Assembly (NCBI RefSeq): GCF_000756615.1 | Contig: NZ_CP009288.1 | Span: 3,534,001-3,598,000 of the forward strand | Origin: Paenibacillus durus | GTDB lineage: Bacteria > Bacillota > Bacilli > Paenibacillales > Paenibacillaceae | Length of the DNA: 64,000 bases | Direction of reading: 5' to 3' | Shown here: positions 50,295 through 57,980 of the stretch, piece after piece | Numbering within the stretch: the first letter of the stretch is position 1 | Layout of the letters: every line of letters begins with the position of its first letter | Made by a program: the position numbers and the translations under genes | Notes under the pieces: model-generated | Databases searched by the model: none | What the model saw: the letters and a program-made list of their open reading frames with translations, nothing else | What the model was told of the DNA's origin: nothing

Positions 50295-50852
50295 CTAAAA
50301 TTTCCTCCTGAATTCCCCATGATGAAACAATTCGGAGCGATGTTTTAGAGACATTGTGAAAAAAGGAAAGGCGTGCGCGTCAATGCTTTGCAGTATCCTT
50401 CTGGCGGTACTCCAGGCCAAATTGTAATCGCTGTCTGAAATATCTCCCCGTTCAAGCGCCTCTTCAAGCTCATCTTCATCGAGCAAGAATACTTCCCCAT
50501 TCCACAGCACCACTACATCCAGGTACAGATCGTCAAACCAGGGCACCCCCTGATCCGTTACTCCCTGAACCTTGCAGGTGTCGATATACCATTGGATGAT
50601 ATTTTGTCTTTCATCGAACATCGCCGTAACAATATAATGACTGTCTTTTGGAAAATACTGCAGCCACGAATAGCCCTTGTCCGCAATGCGGTATGTATGC
50701 CGGCCATAGCTTTTCCAGAGCGGCTCCTTCAATCCGTAAATCGTGTAAAGGGTGATGTATCCGCTGAATTCCCGGCTTTCCACATAGCGGCAGGCAAACC
50801 CACGGCGCGTAATCCGGCGCCAGTTGGCCCGGTCTCCGAATTTACGTTTCAT
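50295..50852 (-). CDS. DUF402 (NtdP-like) phosphatase-fold protein
   Basis: 185 residues. DUF402 features are GYITLYTIYGLKEPLWKSYGRHTYRIADKGYSWLQYFP, IIQWYIDTCKVQGV, PWFDDLYLDVVVLWNGEVFLLDEDELEEALERGDIS; the acidic clusters could bind magnesium. Relatives include Staphylococcus NtdP, a nucleoside tri/diphosphate phosphatase. This sequence differs in its N-terminus, so the activity is only possible. It lies directly upstream of the YdcF gene and downstream of the penicillin-binding-protein terminator. Confidence 0.82.
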   Translation of the reverse strand: MKRKFGDRANWRRITRRGFACRYVESREFSGYITLYTIYGLKEPLWKSYGRHTYRIADKGYSWLQYFPKDSHYIVTAMFDERQNIIQWYIDTCKVQGVTDQGVPWFDDLYLDVVVLWNGEVFLLDEDELEEALERGDISDSDYNLAWSTARRILQSIDAHAFPFFTMSLKHRSELFHHGEFRRKF

Positions 50853-50924
50853 ATAATAACCCTCTCCATTATGGTGTCTTCAGCTTACCACATTTAGGAG
50901 TCGCACTCAAAACCTTAGGGCTGT

Positions 50925-50990
50925 GAAAAAGAAAAGCTCAGGAAACCCGGACCAACCGTCACTAACGGAAGATCCAGACTGCCTGAGCGG
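50925..50990 (-). terminator. Terminator of the penicillin-binding protein gene
   Basis: Minus strand GCTCAGG (50988-50982) pairs with CCTGAGC (50942-50936), enclosing a roughly 40-base region with a weak inner CCGTTAGTGACGG hairpin, followed by TTTTCTTTTTC. Confidence 0.82.
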
Positions 50991-51012
50991 CTTTACTAAG
51001 ACAAAGTCCCTG

Positions 51013-53640
51013 CTATTGCGCCGGAACTCCTTCATTCACAGATCCGTCGCCTGGGGCAGCAGCCGGATCGCTGCCATCTCCCGGTACGGCTGCGTCCGCA
51101 GGACTTGCAGGCGGCTCAAGAGATGGTGCCGGCGAAGGGCTCTGCTCTGCCGGAGTGCCCGAGTTACCGCCGTCATTGCCGTTACCACCGCCATTGCCGT
51201 TGCCATTGTCGTTGCCAGTGCCATTTCCATTGCCGCCGCCATTGCCGTTACCGTTACCATTGCCCCCGCTATTTCCGTTATCCGGGCTCGGTTCGGCCGG
51301 ACTGCCGCCGGCACCGTTGTCTCCGCCGCCCTCTGGCGTGGCCGTAGGCAGTTCAGGACTAACCGATGGCGACGGTTCGACCGATGGTTCAGCCCCCTCT
51401 ATAAGCACCGATGCGATATTGGAAGGATCACTTTCTACTCCCTGATCCGGATAATATACCCTCACATAGTACTCATAGGTAAGGCCGGCCATGGCGCTAA
51501 GATCAGCAGCATTAGGCGTCAGCGTATTGATCAGCGGACTGAAATCCGCTTCCGACGTCTCTTTACGGTAGACACGGTATTCCGCGCCCGGAGTCCGGAC
51601 AGGTGTCCAGGCTAGATTGACGGTTCCCGTCGAGGAATCATAGTGGGCGGTCAGCCCGCTGGCCGGTCCAACTTGATCCACCGGCTCCTCCGAAGGTACT
51701 GGAACATCGATATTATCCGGTTTCGGGAACGATTTCTCCGGATAATTCTTCACGACCTCCTCCATTACTTTACCCCAGAATGCAGCGGCCAGCGGACTGC
51801 TGTTCTTGAGCAGATGCTGACGGTCGGGATTGTCATATCCCATCCATACTGCTGCCGTAAGCTCCGGCGTGTAGCCGACGAACCAGACGTCACGGTTGGA
51901 ATCGACGCCTCTGTAACCGCTCTGTGTCGTTCCGGTCTTACCCGCAACCGGACGATCGATTCTCGCTCTTCTACCGGTCCCGCTCTGCACGACCTCCTGC
52001 ATCATCTCGGTCATCTGATAAGCGGTGCTTTCCTTCATGACGCGCTCGGCGTTCGTGTTCGCCTTATAGACGGTTTCTCCCGTGCTGTCCTTGATGGATT
52101 TGATCGCATAGGCCTCCCTCAATTCACCGCCATTGGCGAACGCTGTATAGGCCTGGGCCATCTCCAGCGTATTCGTACCTTTGGACATACCGCCAAGCGC
52201 GAGTGACAGGTTTCTGTCGTCATCCTGTAGCCCGATGCCCATTTTTTTGGCAAAATTGAAGCCTGTGCCTACCCCGATCTCGTTAAGCAGCCATACGGCG
52301 GGGATATTCTCCGATTTCGTCAGCGCCTCGGTCATACTGATGGATGACGAATAACCGTGCAGATTGGTCGGACAGTAATCGCCAAAGCACTGCTTTGCGT
52401 TGCTGATCTGCGAGTTCATCGCGAATTGGCCCGATTCGATCGCCGGAGCATAAGATACGATCGGCTTAATCGAAGAGCCCGGAGACCGCCGGCTGTTCGA
52501 TATGCGGCTGTATCCCTTTTTCTCGTAATTACGTCCTCCAAGAAGAGCGACAATACTGCCGTTCTCCTGGTTGATAATGACCATTGATCCTTGAACCGGC
52601 TCGTCGTCAACGCTTTTTTCAAAATTGTCGCCGTCAGCAAAAGCATTCTCGACCGTCTGCTGCGCATCTTTATCCATGGTCGTATAGATTTTGTAGCCGC
52701 CAATGTTGAGATCGTCTTCGGTAAGACCGAATTTGTCCTCGGCCTCGTCGATCGCATAATCGATAAAAGCCTGATATTTCTGCTTTTTCGTAGGCGGCTT
52801 ATAGTTGTAATTGATAACCTTCGCCTCGTTCATTTCCTCTTGGGTAATATACCCCTGTTCGTACATCAGCTGAAGCACTACCGCTCTGCGCTCCTTGGAA
52901 AGCTCAGGATTACGGAGAGGGTTGTAGCGGGAAGGACCCTTGGGCATCGCCGCAAGCGTCGCGATCTGCCATACCTTCAGCTTGTTCAGCTCGCTCACCC
53001 CGAAATAATGCTCGGACGCGGCCTTGATGCCGTAAATGGTGCCGCCAAAGTTAATCCGGTTAAGATACAGTGTAATGATCTCATCCTTCGTATACTGACG
53101 CTCCAAAGCCATAGCGATAGACATCTCCGTCGCCTTGCGGAAGAACGTTTTGTCCCGGGTGAGAAAAATGTTCTTGGCCAACTGCTGCGTGATTGTGCTG
53201 CCGCCTTCAACCATACTACGGGCGACGACGTCTTTGACGGCCGCCCGTCCAATCGACCATAGATCGACCCCGCTATGCTCTTTAAAGCGTTTGTCCTCCG
53301 TCGCGATAAAAGCATCCTTGATAATGTCTGGAATCTGCTTGCTATCGACGGGTTCGCTTTTTTCCAATGCCAGTTCTCCGATAAGGTTCGCATTGCGGTC
53401 GTAAATCTTGGTCGTTTCGTTGACAGTCAGCTTATCCTTGTTCGCATTAAGCAGCTTCTCCCCGTCGATCGTGATGAACAGGTAGCCCCCAAGCGCGCAA
53501 AAAATGGCTAAGGCTGTTGTAAAAAACAAAGTCCAAAAGACGCGCTTGCGGGTCAATCTTTTCTTCTTTTTGGGCTTGGGCGGTTGCCCGGCTCCCCCTT
53601 TTCTGTGGCGGTTCGACCGAAGGATCTCGTCGTTCGACAT
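51013..53640 (-). CDS. ponA: Class A penicillin-binding protein (PBP1A-like)
   Basis: 875 residues from the ATG at 53640 (TAGGAGG six bases upstream). After a basic cytoplasmic tail and one membrane segment (VFWTLFFTTALAIFCALGGYLFI), the glycosyltransferase domain has AFIATEDKRFKEHSGVD and GGSTITQQLAKN. The transpeptidase domain has SxxK in SPGSSIKP, SEN, and KTG in AGKTGTTQSGY. A fibronectin type III-like module follows (about 690-760). The last 120 residues are low complexity: Pro/Glu, an Asn/Gly repeat (NGNGNGNGGGNGNG) and Ala/Pro. It polymerises and cross-links peptidoglycan. The tail is unusually rich in N-G repeats and is likely flexible. Confidence 0.95.
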   Translation of the reverse strand: MSNDEILRSNRHRKGGAGQPPKPKKKKRLTRKRVFWTLFFTTALAIFCALGGYLFITIDGEKLLNANKDKLTVNETTKIYDRNANLIGELALEKSEPVDSKQIPDIIKDAFIATEDKRFKEHSGVDLWSIGRAAVKDVVARSMVEGGSTITQQLAKNIFLTRDKTFFRKATEMSIAMALERQYTKDEIITLYLNRINFGGTIYGIKAASEHYFGVSELNKLKVWQIATLAAMPKGPSRYNPLRNPELSKERRAVVLQLMYEQGYITQEEMNEAKVINYNYKPPTKKQKYQAFIDYAIDEAEDKFGLTEDDLNIGGYKIYTTMDKDAQQTVENAFADGDNFEKSVDDEPVQGSMVIINQENGSIVALLGGRNYEKKGYSRISNSRRSPGSSIKPIVSYAPAIESGQFAMNSQISNAKQCFGDYCPTNLHGYSSSISMTEALTKSENIPAVWLLNEIGVGTGFNFAKKMGIGLQDDDRNLSLALGGMSKGTNTLEMAQAYTAFANGGELREAYAIKSIKDSTGETVYKANTNAERVMKESTAYQMTEMMQEVVQSGTGRRARIDRPVAGKTGTTQSGYRGVDSNRDVWFVGYTPELTAAVWMGYDNPDRQHLLKNSSPLAAAFWGKVMEEVVKNYPEKSFPKPDNIDVPVPSEEPVDQVGPASGLTAHYDSSTGTVNLAWTPVRTPGAEYRVYRKETSEADFSPLINTLTPNAADLSAMAGLTYEYYVRVYYPDQGVESDPSNIASVLIEGAEPSVEPSPSVSPELPTATPEGGGDNGAGGSPAEPSPDNGNSGGNGNGNGNGGGNGNGTGNDNGNGNGGGNGNDGGNSGTPAEQSPSPAPSLEPPASPADAAVPGDGSDPAAAPGDGSVNEGVPAQ

Positions 53641-53687
53641 GTTGCCTCCTACTCCCCTATGAAAGGTCATAAGTTTTATTTGTCTCT

Positions 53688-53717
53688 CAATGAAAAGAAC
53701 AACCTTATTCAGGTTGC
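53688..53717 (-). terminator. Possible weak terminator upstream of ponA
   Basis: Minus strand CAACCT (53716-53711) pairs with AGGTTG (53705-53700) around a five-base loop, followed by TTCTTTTC. It could end the hfq transcript ahead of ponA, but the stem is short. Confidence 0.45.
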
Positions 53718-53808
53718 TCTCTCACCCTCTATTCAAACGAATCATAAGCAAAAAGGTTTCGCTTCGAACACATTCTGGCGTATTGGCATAAGCCCTCGGC
53801 TGCGGAAA

Positions 53809-54048
53809 TTATTCTTCGGTAGCGTTGTCCTGCATCAAGGATACGCTGCGCTGCGGAGTAAATGTTGAGATCGCATGCTTGTACACCATTTGCTGGCGTC
53901 CGTCGCTGTCAATTACAATCGTGAAATTGTCAAACGCTTTAATGATTCCCCGGATTTGAAAGCCGTTGGTCAAATATACTGTAGCAGGGATATTTTCTTT
54001 CCGAAGTTGGTTCAAGAACGTATCTTGGATGTTAATGGACTTGTTCAT
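53809..54048 (-). CDS. hfq: RNA chaperone Hfq
   Basis: 79 residues from the ATG at 54048, with GGGGGT just upstream; a frame 16 codons longer runs into miaA. The Sm1 motif (NIQDTFLNQLRKENIPATVYLTNGFQIRGIIKAFDNFTIVIDS) and the Sm2 motif YKHAISTF are clear. It forms a hexameric ring that binds A-rich or U-rich RNA. It follows miaA with about 20 bases between, the usual miaA-hfq order. Confidence 0.97.
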   Translation of the reverse strand: MNKSINIQDTFLNQLRKENIPATVYLTNGFQIRGIIKAFDNFTIVIDSDGRQQMVYKHAISTFTPQRSVSLMQDNATEE

Positions 54049-54067
54049 ATGCCGTACCCCCAATGGT

Positions 54068-55048
54068 TCAATTAGATTGTTCAGAAGTATATTCAAGACC
54101 TGAAAGAAACTTTCCTGCTATTATAGCATGTATTTTCGAGAAATTCTCAGAAAAGTTTCCGCTGCCCGTAACATCGATCCACTGAATATCCTTCATATGC
54201 CGAAACCATGACAGCTGTCTTTTGGCGAAACGGCGCGTATCCCGCTTAAGAAGCACCACCGATTCTTCCAGTGTCATCTCTCCCCCAAGATAGGCGGCGA
54301 TCTCCTTGTAGCCGAGCCCTTGCATGGAAATGAGGTTCCTGCCGCAGCCCCGATCCATCAGACTCCTAACCTCTTCGACCAGCCCTTCCGCCAGCATTTC
54401 GTCGATTCGCTCTTCAATACGTTTATATAGTATTTGCCTGTCCATTGTCAAACCGATGAGGCAAAGGTCATAGGGAGACTCCGGTTTCTTGGCCGCAGGA
54501 GACTCGGACAAAGGCGTATCCGTCTGCTGGTAAATCTCCAGCGCGCGAATAATTCTCCGCCGGTCATTCGGATGCAGCCGGGCCGCGCTTGCCGGGTCCA
54601 CCTCGGCAAGCCTCGCATGCAGCGCCAGCGCGCCGTGTTCCTCCGCAAACCGGTCCATTTCCGTGCGGAAGGCCTCATCGGCGACCGCCTCGGAGAAGCG
54701 AAATCCATAGCAGAGAGATTCAATGTAAAGGCCCGTGCCCCCCACAATGAAAGGCAGCCTGCCCTTGGCGGAAATCTCGCGGATCAGTCTGCGTCCTTCA
54801 CTCTGAAATTCGGCGACCGAGTAAGGCTCCTGCGGATCGTGAATATCGATCAGATGATGGGGAATGCCCTCCATTTCGGACGTCTTGATCTTAGCCGTTC
54901 CGATATCCATGCCGCGGTATACCTGCATTGAATCGCCGGATATAATTTCCGCATTGAATGCCTTGGCGATCGTAAGGCTGAGTCGTGTCTTGCCGACAGC
55001 GGTAGGGCCGAGCAGCACCAGCACCTTCGGTTTAGCTTCTTTGGTCAA
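54068..55048 (-). CDS. miaA: tRNA dimethylallyltransferase
   Basis: 326 residues. It adds an isopentenyl group to A37 of UNN-reading tRNAs. The P-loop LLGPTAVGKTRLSL, the GDSMQVYRGMDIGTAK motif, and the DMAPP/tRNA motif FIVGGTGLYIESL are present. KRDTRRFAKRQLSWFRHM is the C-terminal tRNA-binding stretch. It overlaps the upstream methyltransferase gene by 17 bases and is followed by hfq. Confidence 0.97.
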   Translation of the reverse strand: MTKEAKPKVLVLLGPTAVGKTRLSLTIAKAFNAEIISGDSMQVYRGMDIGTAKIKTSEMEGIPHHLIDIHDPQEPYSVAEFQSEGRRLIREISAKGRLPFIVGGTGLYIESLCYGFRFSEAVADEAFRTEMDRFAEEHGALALHARLAEVDPASAARLHPNDRRRIIRALEIYQQTDTPLSESPAAKKPESPYDLCLIGLTMDRQILYKRIEERIDEMLAEGLVEEVRSLMDRGCGRNLISMQGLGYKEIAAYLGGEMTLEESVVLLKRDTRRFAKRQLSWFRHMKDIQWIDVTGSGNFSENFSKIHAIIAGKFLSGLEYTSEQSN

Positions 55049-55817
55049 TTCGGATCACCCCGTACGATGTTTTGGCCCCCGGGCGAAGCATTTCCTCGAA
55101 CCCGAGCCGGCTGAACTCGCCGCTGCCTCTTTTCTCTTTCAGCACCACCGCTTTGCGTGCGACCCGAACCGCTGCAAGCACGCTTTCCTGAGACAGCGAA
55201 GCGCTGTTGGCGTATGCGCGAAGCGGAGAAATCGCCGCCGAATCCTCGAGAGGCTCGCGGAACATCGGATCGAAATAGACGATATCCACGCTTCCGTCCG
55301 GCAGGCTCGCCAGGTAGCTCTGATGATCGCTGTTAACGACGTTGATCCGGCGCAGCGCGGCATCCACTTCCTCTATTCCGGAAGTGTAATTAGCCATCCC
55401 TTCCGCCAGCAGGGCGTAGAGCGGCAGTGAACTCTCCAGCGCGGTAACGCAGGACCGTTCTCCTCCGCGCACCGCGAACAGCAGAGCGTCGGAGCCCAGT
55501 CCCGCCGTGCAGTCCAGCACACTGTCGCCGGGAGCCATTCCCGCCGAATCCAGCATCGGGTCGCCATCACCCTTTAATACCCGTTTGGCGCGTACAAATC
55601 CCATGCTGGGATGAAACTGAAGCTGCGGACGGTCCGGCCGCAGCAGCCTTACTCCCTCCAGCAGCACAACGAGAACCTCGGCGCCGCCATAACGCGAGAA
55701 AAGCTTATTCATGGATAGGTTGCCGCGCGCTATGTAGCGAACACCGAGGCGTTCGGCCAGCCTCTCGGCACGTGCGGCAACCTCGGTTAGCGGGCGATCG
55801 CCCGTAGTTATAATCAT
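55032..55817 (-). CDS. RsmJ-like SAM-dependent methyltransferase
   Basis: 261 residues. The SAM motif is SVLDCTAGLGSDALLFAVRGG. VDIVYFDPMFREPLEDSAAISPLRAYA is the DPMF catalytic-type motif that RsmJ (16S rRNA guanine-1516 N2-methyltransferase) also shows. RNA methylation is therefore likely but the exact site is not assignable. It lies between mutL and miaA and overlaps miaA by 17 bases, so it is co-translated with it. Confidence 0.85.
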   Translation of the reverse strand: MIITTGDRPLTEVAARAERLAERLGVRYIARGNLSMNKLFSRYGGAEVLVVLLEGVRLLRPDRPQLQFHPSMGFVRAKRVLKGDGDPMLDSAGMAPGDSVLDCTAGLGSDALLFAVRGGERSCVTALESSLPLYALLAEGMANYTSGIEEVDAALRRINVVNSDHQSYLASLPDGSVDIVYFDPMFREPLEDSAAISPLRAYANSASLSQESVLAAVRVARKAVVLKEKRGSGEFSRLGFEEMLRPGAKTSYGVIRIDQRS

Positions 55818-55870
55818 GGTGCCTCCGTTTATTTAATCTGCGTAATTAAATTAATCACATTCATTATTTA

Positions 55871-57952
55871 TCACATTACCCTTTTGAAGAGCTTCTCCAG
55901 GTCATATGCCGAAAAAGAAATGACGATCGGTCTTCCGTGCGGGCAGGTATAAGGCTGCCTGCAGGCAGACAACCTGGAGAGCAGGCTCTCCACTTCCTGC
56001 TCCGTCAGCTTCTGGTTCGCCTTAATGGATGCTTTGCAGGAGCATAGAATGGATGATGCTTCCCGCAGCTTGGCGAGGTCGATGCTCTTTTCGCCGAGCA
56101 CCCATTCCGCCATCTCCTCAATAATCTCTTTCTCATCCCCTTTCGGGAACCAGTAGGGATGCGAACGCACCAGAAACGTCTGGCCGCCGAAAGGCTCCAA
56201 GTAGACGCCGGCCTGCTCGAACCACTGCAGGCGCTCGGCAAGCAGCTTGCTCTCTGCCGGAGTAAACTCCAGCGTAATCGGCAGCAGCAGCTCCTGTGAG
56301 GCTTCCGCCGGGCGGCCGAACTTCTCGTAATAGTATTCGTAATTGATGCGCTCGTGAGCCGCGTGCTGGTCGATCAAATACAGCCCTTCGTCGTTCTGGG
56401 CGATAATGTAAGTGCCGTGATGCTGGCCGATATAAGTCAGCTCGGGAAATGGCGGCAGACCTACATTCTCGCTTCCCGCAGGAGCCCACAGCTCTTCAGT
56501 TCCCGGCAAGGCCTGAGCCGGACGTGAAGCCGTCCTGGAATCGGAACGATATCCTCCTGCGTATGCCGCTCCGTCCCGCAGCTGGGACTGGGAAGCCGGT
56601 CGGTCCGGATATACGGCATCCCGGCCGCTCCTGCTCGTCATGGAGGAACCATCCGCTTTATGGGGTGCAGACGGAGAGGAGGCCGCAGCAGCAGCGCCTG
56701 CCGAAGGGGCGGAGTATGGATTTTGGCCGCTCCGGGCGCCCGCTTCTCCCGGACCGCCTTCAGGAACCATCCGGCCTTCCCGGTTACCCAGAGTTTCGCC
56801 CGCTCCCGCTTTTGCTGTAAACCCAAAATTGTCTGGGCTTGTCTTCGGTATTCCGTCTGCGGCTGCGGTATTCGGCGATGCCTTCGGAAAGGCAAACTGC
56901 TCCTGAATGAAAGAGGTGCTGCCCTTCGGCCCGATCGTTTCCCTGCCGGGACGCGGAATTAAATTCTCGCCGAGCAGGACCTTGCGGATTTCCTGCTCCA
57001 CGAACTGATACAGCTCGGTCTCCTTGCTGAACCGCACCTCCAATTTCGCCGGGTGCACGTTGACGTCCACCAGCGAAGGGTGCATATCCAGCTTCAGCAC
57101 GAGCAGCGGATAGCGGTTAATCGGCAGCAGCGTGTGATACGCGCGCATAATGGCCGCATTCAGCCCGTTGCTGCGGATATAACGCCCGCCCACAATCGTT
57201 GTTACGGCGTTACGGTTAGACCGCGTCCATTCCGGGCGGCTGACAAGCCCTGAAATCCGGTAGTCCGGATCTTCTGCCTGTACGGGCAGCATGGCTTTCG
57301 CGGCCGAAGTGCCGTAAACGGCGGCAATAACTTGAAGAAGATCACCGTTGCCCAGCGTATGCAGCAGCTGGTTGCCGTTATGATGCAGTGTAAATGAAAT
57401 CGCTGGATGGGCGAGCGCCATCCTGTACATAGCGTCGGAGATATGGCCCAGTTCGGTCTGGATGCTCTTCATGTATTTCAACCTTGCCGGGGTGTTGTAG
57501 AATAGCTCCCTGACATTCATCTCTGTCCCCCGGCTTCGGGCGGCATTTTCATTCACCGTCAATTTGCCGCCCTCGATCTCAAGCAGCCGCCCCCTGCCGT
57601 CGTCAGAGCTCGCGGTCAGCAAGGAAACTTTAGCCACGGCGGCGATACTGGGCAGCGCCTCGCCCCGGAAACCGAGACTAGTAATCTGAAACAAATCCCG
57701 GCCGTTCGCAATCTTGCTGGTAGCATGGCGGTAAAAGGCGGTCTCGCAATCCTCCGCTTCAATACCCGATCCGTTATCCTTGACCCGGATGCTCTGCAGC
57801 CCGCCTTCCTCCACAGCGACTTCAATACGGGTGCTGCCCGCGTCAATGGCGTTCTCCACAAGCTCTTTCACCACCGAAGCCGGCCGCTCCACGACCTCCC
57901 CGGCGGCAATCTGGTTCGCGATATGCTCGTCCAGCACATGGATTTTGGCCAT
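55871..57952 (-). CDS. mutL: DNA mismatch repair protein MutL
   Basis: 693 residues. The GHKL ATPase domain has IANQIAAGEVVERPASVVKELVENAIDAG, DNGSGIEAEDCETAFYRHATSK, and GFRGEALPSIAAV. A long variable linker (about 350-480, Ser/Ala/Gly-rich) separates it from the C-terminal dimerisation domain. That domain has the DQHAAHERINYEYYYEKF endonuclease motif and the CPHGRP zinc-site motif, so this is a nicking MutL of the Bacillus type. GGAGGTGA precedes the ATG. It is 28 bases downstream of mutS. Confidence 0.97.
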   Translation of the reverse strand: MAKIHVLDEHIANQIAAGEVVERPASVVKELVENAIDAGSTRIEVAVEEGGLQSIRVKDNGSGIEAEDCETAFYRHATSKIANGRDLFQITSLGFRGEALPSIAAVAKVSLLTASSDDGRGRLLEIEGGKLTVNENAARSRGTEMNVRELFYNTPARLKYMKSIQTELGHISDAMYRMALAHPAISFTLHHNGNQLLHTLGNGDLLQVIAAVYGTSAAKAMLPVQAEDPDYRISGLVSRPEWTRSNRNAVTTIVGGRYIRSNGLNAAIMRAYHTLLPINRYPLLVLKLDMHPSLVDVNVHPAKLEVRFSKETELYQFVEQEIRKVLLGENLIPRPGRETIGPKGSTSFIQEQFAFPKASPNTAAADGIPKTSPDNFGFTAKAGAGETLGNREGRMVPEGGPGEAGARSGQNPYSAPSAGAAAAASSPSAPHKADGSSMTSRSGRDAVYPDRPASQSQLRDGAAYAGGYRSDSRTASRPAQALPGTEELWAPAGSENVGLPPFPELTYIGQHHGTYIIAQNDEGLYLIDQHAAHERINYEYYYEKFGRPAEASQELLLPITLEFTPAESKLLAERLQWFEQAGVYLEPFGGQTFLVRSHPYWFPKGDEKEIIEEMAEWVLGEKSIDLAKLREASSILCSCKASIKANQKLTEQEVESLLSRLSACRQPYTCPHGRPIVISFSAYDLEKLFKRVM

Positions 57953-57980
57953 TTACGTTCACCTCCGATTCGGTTAAGCT

